Below, in pieces: positions 60,119 through 64,000 of a DNA stretch of 64,000 nt. The position numbers and the translations under genes were made by a program. The first letter of the stretch is position 1. Each line of letters starts with the position of its first letter. The stretch comes from Alloalcanivorax dieselolei B5 (GTDB taxonomy: Bacteria > Pseudomonadota > Gammaproteobacteria > Pseudomonadales > Alcanivoracaceae): NCBI RefSeq assembly GCF_000300005.1, contig NC_018691.1:2418001-2482000 (forward strand), given 5' to 3'. The notes beneath the pieces were generated by a model. That model saw only the letters and a program-made list of their open reading frames with translations. It had not been told where the DNA came from and made no database searches.

Positions 60119-60676
60119 ATGCGTTGTTTCATTGGACTGCCGGTGCCGGAGGAGGCCGGTCGCGCTCTGTTGCGGGGCGTTCCGGAAGGCTCTGGGCGGC
60201 GATTGCCGTTAGCGGATCTGCATCTGACTCTGGCGTTTCTCGGGGAGCGGGAGCTTTCCTGGACGCAGGCTCTTTGCCAGCAACTGGAAGCGATTCTGGC
60301 GGGAGTACAGCCGCTGAGCCTGAAACTCGCTCATGGCAGTCCCTTTCCACCGAAAGGAAGTCCACCGAAAGGAAGCCCGTCCAGCGGCAGCCGGCTGTGG
60401 GCGGCGCGCGCCTTCCCATCCCCCGCGCTGATGGCGCTGCATGGGCGCATCTGGCGCCTGCTGGAAGATCTCGGCGTGGACCGTGACGAGCGCGGCTTTC
60501 TGCCCCATGTGACCCTGGCTCGCGGCCATCGTCGACTTACCAGCAAAAGGGCAAACGAGAGAATAGAAAGTCTATTTAAAGACCATATAGAATTTGATGT
60601 CCATGAAGTCATCCTCTACGAGAGCCGGCAAGGCTATCGGCCACGATGGCGGCAATCGTTGAAAAACCGGCTCTGA
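60119..60676 (+). CDS. thpR: ThpR/LigT-type RNA 2',3'-cyclic phosphodiesterase
   Basis: The 185-residue 2H-family protein has His35 in HLTL and His130 in HVTL, the two catalytic histidines of the family. ATG 60119 follows AGGGAG; an open frame that runs much further upstream is only the complement of rimO. It would open 2',3'-cyclic phosphates; the physiological target is not established. Between the two motifs a 15-bp unit is duplicated, giving SPPKG twice in a surface loop. Confidence 0.87.
   Translation: MRCFIGLPVPEEAGRALLRGVPEGSGRRLPLADLHLTLAFLGERELSWTQALCQQLEAILAGVQPLSLKLAHGSPFPPKGSPPKGSPSSGSRLWAARAFPSPALMALHGRIWRLLEDLGVDRDERGFLPHVTLARGHRRLTSKRANERIESLFKDHIEFDVHEVILYESRQGYRPRWRQSLKNRL
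60346..60375 (+). repeat. 15-bp tandem duplication inside thpR
   Basis: TCCACCGAAAGGAAG occurs twice in a row without mismatch and keeps the frame. A third, diverged unit may follow. Confidence 0.92.
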
Positions 60677-60717
60677 GCCCCGGGAGACGATCCCGAAGCC
60701 CAAAGCCACCGGAGCGT

Positions 60718-60948
60718 CTATTGCTGACTTCCGCCGTAACCGCCAGCGCCGCCACCAGAGCCGCCGTCAGCGGGGGCACCACCATTTTGCATACCAGGCT
60801 GAGAAGGCTGTTGCGGGTCGCCCGGCGCCGGTGAATCCGGCTGCTTGGGATCGCAGGCGGCCAGCACCGAGCCCATCAGCAACAGGGCCAGGGTGCCGGC
60901 CACACCTCTTTTCAACCCGGTTCTTGGTTCAATTTTTTCGTCTTTCAT
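60718..60948 (-). CDS. Small Gly/Pro-rich lipoprotein
   Basis: The 76-residue precursor starts at ATG 60948, with GGAGGAAAAACC upstream. The signal ends GSVLAACDP, so it should be lipidated on Cys; the Asp at +2 hints at inner-membrane retention. The rest is low-complexity: Pro/Gln-rich, then GGSGGGAGGYGGSQQ. I know no family. It is the second gene after the ECF-type promoter at 61192-61217 on this strand. Confidence 0.75.
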   Translation of the reverse strand: MKDEKIEPRTGLKRGVAGTLALLLMGSVLAACDPKQPDSPAPGDPQQPSQPGMQNGGAPADGGSGGGAGGYGGSQQ

Positions 60949-61003
60949 GGTTTTTCCTCCCATTAAGTGATTGTGCACAGGCGGCGTTGGGCCGCTGGAT
61001 AAA

Positions 61004-61108
61004 TCAGCGCCGGTCGGGGTCGTTATCCGCGGCAGCGGTACCGGAAACACCAAGAAAGGCCGCGCCAAGGATCATCAACAGGGCTTTGCGAGCGTTCATT
61101 GCGTACAT
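61004..61108 (-). CDS. Tiny exported peptide (34 residues)
   Basis: A 34-codon frame starts at ATG 61108, preceded by GGGAGGTAATCTC, a strong ribosome-binding site. It is a signal peptide (MYAMNARKALLMILG, hydrophobic to GTAAA) with AAA-D as the likely cut, leaving about eight residues, DNDPDRR and one more at most. It lies 55 bp before the lipoprotein gene and about 75 bases after the predicted ECF promoter. A leader peptide, signal molecule or short exported effector are all possible. Confidence 0.6.
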   Translation of the reverse strand: MYAMNARKALLMILGAAFLGVSGTAAADNDPDRR

Positions 61109-61191
61109 GAGATTACCTCCCGATCTATCGGGTGACTTCAATGGGCGGGGCGCCACCGAAGGGCCGGTGTTGCCGCCGCCTCACTACTGTC

Positions 61192-61217
61192 TACAGGACA
61201 GGGTGGGGTTTGGTTCC
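61192..61217 (-). promoter_or_regulatory. Predicted ECF-sigma promoter for the exported-peptide/lipoprotein pair
   Basis: On the minus strand GGAACCAAACC (61217-61207) is followed after 10 bases by CTGTA (61196-61192). It matches the facing promoter at 61236 in every fixed position and in spacing (17 bases from GGAACC to GTA). Confidence 0.65.
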
Positions 61218-61235
61218 ATGGCAACGTGTTTTTTG

Positions 61236-61263
61236 GGAACCAAACCGCAGGCGCTGCTGTAAG
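61236..61263 (+). promoter_or_regulatory. Predicted ECF-sigma promoter for the sigma factor gene
   Basis: GGAACCAAACC (61236-61246), 10 bases and CTGTA (61257-61261) make an ECF-type promoter about 45 bases before the GTG of the sigma gene, which argues for self-activation and against the longer frame starting at 61226. Confidence 0.65.
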
Positions 61264-61306
61264 TACTAGTGAGGGCCTCAAGGTCAGCCGGAAAGGAACC
61301 GCCGGA

Positions 61307-61822
61307 GTGAGTTTTGAACGTCGGATCTGCGACCAGATCCCACATCTGCAACGCTACGCCCGGGCTCTGTGTGATAACCCGGGACAGGCGGAGGATCTGG
61401 TGCAGGATTGTCTGGAACGGGCGCTGCGCAAGCGCCACCTGTGGATGCCTGGGCGTTCGGTACGGCCGTGGCTGTTCAGGATGCTGTACCGGCTGTATCT
61501 GAACGACCGCGCCAGTGCCCGGCGGCGGCGGGAAACGTTGACCCCGGATGCCGGGCTGGAGCGGCCTCAGGAGGCACGGCAGGAGCCGTTCCTGGCCTGC
61601 CACGAAGCGATGGAAGCGATGCGAGCATTACCCCGGGAGCAACGGGCGGCGTTGCTGTTGATGGTGCTGGAAAGTCCCGGTTACGCCGAGGCAGCCCGCA
61701 TTCTCGGTATTAAAGTGGGGACGCTGCGCTCGCGTCTCTCCAGAGCCCGCGAGACACTGCGTCAGGCCCTCGACAGTCCGACCCGGGATGACGGGCGCCC
61801 CCGGTTAAGGAGCGTGAAATGA
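61307..61822 (+). CDS. ECF-family RNA polymerase sigma factor
   Basis: The 171-residue protein has sigma region 2 (HLQRYARALCDNPGQAEDLVQDCLERAL, WLFRMLYRLYLND) and region 4 (MRALPREQRAALLLMVLES, YAEAARILGIKVGTLRSRLSRARETLRQ). GTG 61307 follows AAGGAACCGCCGGA, and the predicted promoter lies between it and any earlier start. The next gene, an anti-sigma factor, overlaps as ATGA. The signal and ECF group were not settled. Confidence 0.9.
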   Translation: MSFERRICDQIPHLQRYARALCDNPGQAEDLVQDCLERALRKRHLWMPGRSVRPWLFRMLYRLYLNDRASARRRRETLTPDAGLERPQEARQEPFLACHEAMEAMRALPREQRAALLLMVLESPGYAEAARILGIKVGTLRSRLSRARETLRQALDSPTRDDGRPRLRSVK

Positions 61823-62646
61823 GCTGGCGGGAGCAAGGTTTATTGTATCGCGAGACCGTTACCGAAGAGGAATTGAGTGCCTTCGCCGACGGCGAGCTGC
61901 CACGGCGGCGTGCCCGCCGGGTGGCGGCGGGAATCCGGCGGCAACCGGCCTATGCGGACCGCGTGCGTGACTACTGGCGCCGTGACGAAACACTGTGGCG
62001 TGCCCTCAAGGACGATAGCAGCGCCGCGCCGTTGTCCTCTCCGGCCCGGGCTCCAAACGCCGCCCCCCGGCGCCGCTGGCTTGCCGCCGCAGGAGGTCTC
62101 GGCACCCTGGTGGCGGCAGGCGTGATGATGGCGGTGTGGTGGCAAACACCGCCCCCGTCTCCGGTTACCGCGGAGCCCGCCGCCGATCTGACCCAGGCCA
62201 TCGTCCACGCCTTCAGCAATCCGGTGGCGTTACCCGATAGCGCGCCGGCCCCGGCATTGCCACTGGACCGTCTGGGCTTGATTGCCTCTGGCCAGCAACC
62301 GCTGCTGGTTTCCGGACAGCATATTCAGGAGTACCGTTTCGAAAACACCGAGGGGCAGCGAGTGGCGCTGTACGAAACAGGGCAGAGTAGATCGGGCGAT
62401 AACTGGCTGCATGTGCTGACCCAGTCACCGGTAACCCTGGTGCGTTGGAGTCAGAACGGACGCGGCTACGTGCTCGCCGCTGATAGCGCACCGCTGGAGC
62501 TTGCTCAGTTGGCATTGGGCATCCACGAGGCTCTGTCCATGGCAGGAGGCGCCACGCCCGGGGCCGCGATGCCATCGGGAGCCCCGGCCGCCGACGCGCC
62601 GGCGGCCAATACGGCCACGGCGCGGGACGATATCAGCGAGATGTAG
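61819..62646 (+). CDS. Membrane anti-sigma factor
   Basis: The 275-residue protein has an N-terminal anti-sigma part (TVTEEELSAFADGELPRRRARRVAAGI), like the ZAS/RskA-type domains but without the zinc HxxxCxxC, one membrane segment (about 90-111) and a periplasmic domain with LPLDRLGLIASGQQPLLVSGQHIQEYRF, LYETG and a Ala/Pro-rich tail. It should hold the sigma factor at the membrane until a signal or protease releases it. Gene order and overlap with the sigma gene support this. Confidence 0.88.
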   Translation: MSWREQGLLYRETVTEEELSAFADGELPRRRARRVAAGIRRQPAYADRVRDYWRRDETLWRALKDDSSAAPLSSPARAPNAAPRRRWLAAAGGLGTLVAAGVMMAVWWQTPPPSPVTAEPAADLTQAIVHAFSNPVALPDSAPAPALPLDRLGLIASGQQPLLVSGQHIQEYRFENTEGQRVALYETGQSRSGDNWLHVLTQSPVTLVRWSQNGRGYVLAADSAPLELAQLALGIHEALSMAGGATPGAAMPSGAPAADAPAANTATARDDISEM

Positions 62647-62667
62647 GCGTCGGATGCCGGGAAACAC

Positions 62668-62695
62668 GAAAAAGCCTGCCGAAGCGGGCTTTTTC
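62668..62695. terminator. Bidirectional terminator between anti-sigma gene and pntB
   Basis: GAAAAAGCCTGC and GCGGGCTTTTTC pair over 12 positions (one G-U) around CGAA. A and T tracts on the two sides allow it to work for both convergent genes. Confidence 0.85.
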
Positions 62696-62722
62696 ATTGG
62701 GGCAGGGCTGAAGGCGAGGCGA

Positions 62723-64000
62723 TCAGCCTTCCTTCAGAGCGGCGGTGATATCCACCACCGCGCCCTTGCCATCACCAAACAACATCAGCGTGTTGTCCTT
62801 GGCGAACAGCGGGTTGGGCAGACCGGCGAAACCGGCGCTCAGGGAGCGTTTCACCACCACCACGGTTTTGGCCTTGTCCACGTTGAGGATCGGCATGCCG
62901 TAGATCGGGCTGCCTTTGTCTTCGCGGGCCATCGGGTTGGTCACGTCGTTGGCGCCGAGTACGATCGCCACGTCGGTCTGCTCGAAGGTCGGGTTGATGG
63001 TGTCCATATCCTTGAGTTTGTCGTAGGACACTTCCGCCTCGGCCAGCAGCACGTTCATATGGCCGGGCATACGACCGGCCACAGGGTGAATGGCGTACTC
63101 CACCTCGACACCGTTGGCTTCGAGGGTGTCGGCCAGTTCGCGCACGGCGTGCTGGGCCTGAGCCATGGCGAGACCGAAGCCGGGCACGATGACCACGCGC
63201 TGCGCGGTCTCCAGCAGCATCGCCACTTCCTCGGCGGAAGTGGATTTGATCTTGCCGGCGTAAACCTCATCCTGATCAATGGTTTCACCGCCTTCCGCCA
63301 TCACGCCGAACAGCACGTTGGTGAGCGAACGGTTCATCGCCTTACACATGATCTGGGTCAGAATCAGGCCGGAGGCGCCCACCAGGGAACCGGTAATGAT
63401 CAGCGCGCTGTTGCCCATGACGAAACCGGCGGCGGAAGCGGCCACACCGGAGTAGGAGTTCAGCAGCGCGATCACCACCGGCATGTCGGCACCGCCGATC
63501 GGCATCACCAGCAGGATACCCAGCACAGCGGCGGCGATGGCCAGTCCCCAGAATACCGTTGGTGAACCGGGGTTGGAGACCAGGTAGGCAATGGCCACGA
63601 TGGAGCCGAGCAGCAACACGGCGTTCGCCGCCTTCATGCCCGGGAAACCCATCGGCTTGCCGTCGATCAGTTCCTGCAGTTTGGCGAAGGCCACGAAGGA
63701 ACCGGTGAAAGTCACGGCACCGATCAGCACCGCGGCACCGGTGGCGATGATGCCCACCGTGTCCGGATGGCCACCACGGAAGAACTCAGCCGCCGCCACG
63801 GAGAAGGAAGCGCCACCACCAAAGCCGTTAAGCAGGGCTACCAGCTGCGGCATGGCGGTCATTTGTACTTTCTTCGCCAACAGCACGCCAATGATGCCAC
63901 CGACCAGGATGCCGGCGATGATCACTTCATAGCTGACGATGTCCCGGTGCAGCAAGGTCACCACACAGGCCACCGCCATGCCCGCGCCGGCCAGCATGTT
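62723..64000 (-). CDS. pntB: NAD(P) transhydrogenase subunit beta PntB, N-terminal end outside window
   Basis: About 425 residues are visible, reading to the right edge, so the first 35-50 residues are missing. Membrane segments make up the first half (with GGGASFSVAAAEFFRGG and MPIGGADMPVVIALLNSYSGVAASAAGF), then the NADP-binding domain III with VVIVPGFGLAMAQAQHAVREL, PVAGRMPGHMNVLLAEAEV, VLGANDVTNP and VVVVKRSLSAGFAGLPNPLF. It uses the proton gradient to make NADPH from NADH. pntA should lie beyond the edge. Confidence 0.96.
   Translation of the reverse strand, partial: NMLAGAGMAVACVVTLLHRDIVSYEVIIAGILVGGIIGVLLAKKVQMTAMPQLVALLNGFGGGASFSVAAAEFFRGGHPDTVGIIATGAAVLIGAVTFTGSFVAFAKLQELIDGKPMGFPGMKAANAVLLLGSIVAIAYLVSNPGSPTVFWGLAIAAAVLGILLVMPIGGADMPVVIALLNSYSGVAASAAGFVMGNSALIITGSLVGASGLILTQIMCKAMNRSLTNVLFGVMAEGGETIDQDEVYAGKIKSTSAEEVAMLLETAQRVVIVPGFGLAMAQAQHAVRELADTLEANGVEVEYAIHPVAGRMPGHMNVLLAEAEVSYDKLKDMDTINPTFEQTDVAIVLGANDVTNPMAREDKGSPIYGMPILNVDKAKTVVVVKRSLSAGFAGLPNPLFAKDNTLMLFGDGKGAVVDITAALKEG

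Overview
The window reads as chromosomal DNA of a GC-rich gammaproteobacterium. My best guess is a marine hydrocarbon degrader of the Alcanivorax/Alloalcanivorax kind. That is an inference from family content: cysB, thrH, fimL-nudC and cysI-DUF934 linkages as in Pseudomonas-type genomes, a haloalkane dehalogenase, a type II secretion locus and a cobalamin-dependent MetH. No rRNA, integrase, transposase or CRISPR array is present. One tRNA gene, tRNA-Pro(CGG), lies near 27.3 kb.

Layout. 1-4.7 kb: end of a type VI secretion cargo locus, with a VasX-like pore-forming effector (its 5' end is outside the window), a DUF6708-type membrane protein and a small protein with a caspase/CHAT-like His...Cys pair, closed by a strong terminator. 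4.8-11.66 kb: a signalling module of hybrid histidine kinase with three receivers, CheR, receiver, receiver-less CheB and REC-PAS-PilZ. It runs with almost no gap into 11.66-19.7 kb, the type II secretion genes gspEFGHIJKLM (no gspC, gspD or gspN here). 19.7-22.5 kb: a Lit/DUF1461 membrane protein and a PEP-synthase-like protein that lacks its catalytic histidine. 22.5-32.1 kb: sulfur and methionine metabolism, with metH, a DUF481 outer-membrane protein, tRNA-Pro, rlmG and the methionine-salvage operon mtnABDC, plus a PGPGW-type membrane protein.

32.1-44.3 kb: housekeeping and regulatory genes on the plus strand, namely DUF2489, an unknown protein, an AlgP/H1-like basic protein (minus strand), 5'-nucleotidase, cysB, thrH, fimL-nudC, a membrane protein, sohB, an acuI/yhdH-type reductase and zntB. 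44.3-53.6 kb: cysI with DUF934, a MATE transporter with DUF2970, nfuA under a near-consensus IscR type 1 site, an M48 lipoprotein peptidase, an ABC1/UbiB kinase, a haloalkane dehalogenase, a SET-domain protein and an RluA-type pseudouridine synthase. 53.6-60.7 kb: lon, a methyltransferase, an alpha/beta hydrolase lipoprotein, a DMT transporter, rimO and a ThpR/LigT phosphodiesterase. 60.7-62.7 kb: an ECF sigma/anti-sigma pair divergent from two tiny exported products, with two near-identical GGAACC promoters facing apart between them. 62.7-64 kb: the 3' part of pntB.

The points most worth following are the divergent ECF promoter pair with its tiny exported products, the His/Cys protein behind the VasX-like effector, the kinase-CheR-CheB-PilZ module joined to the secretion genes, the PEP-synthase-like protein without its histidine, and a scatter of tandem repeats (mostly 15 bp) at or near gene ends.
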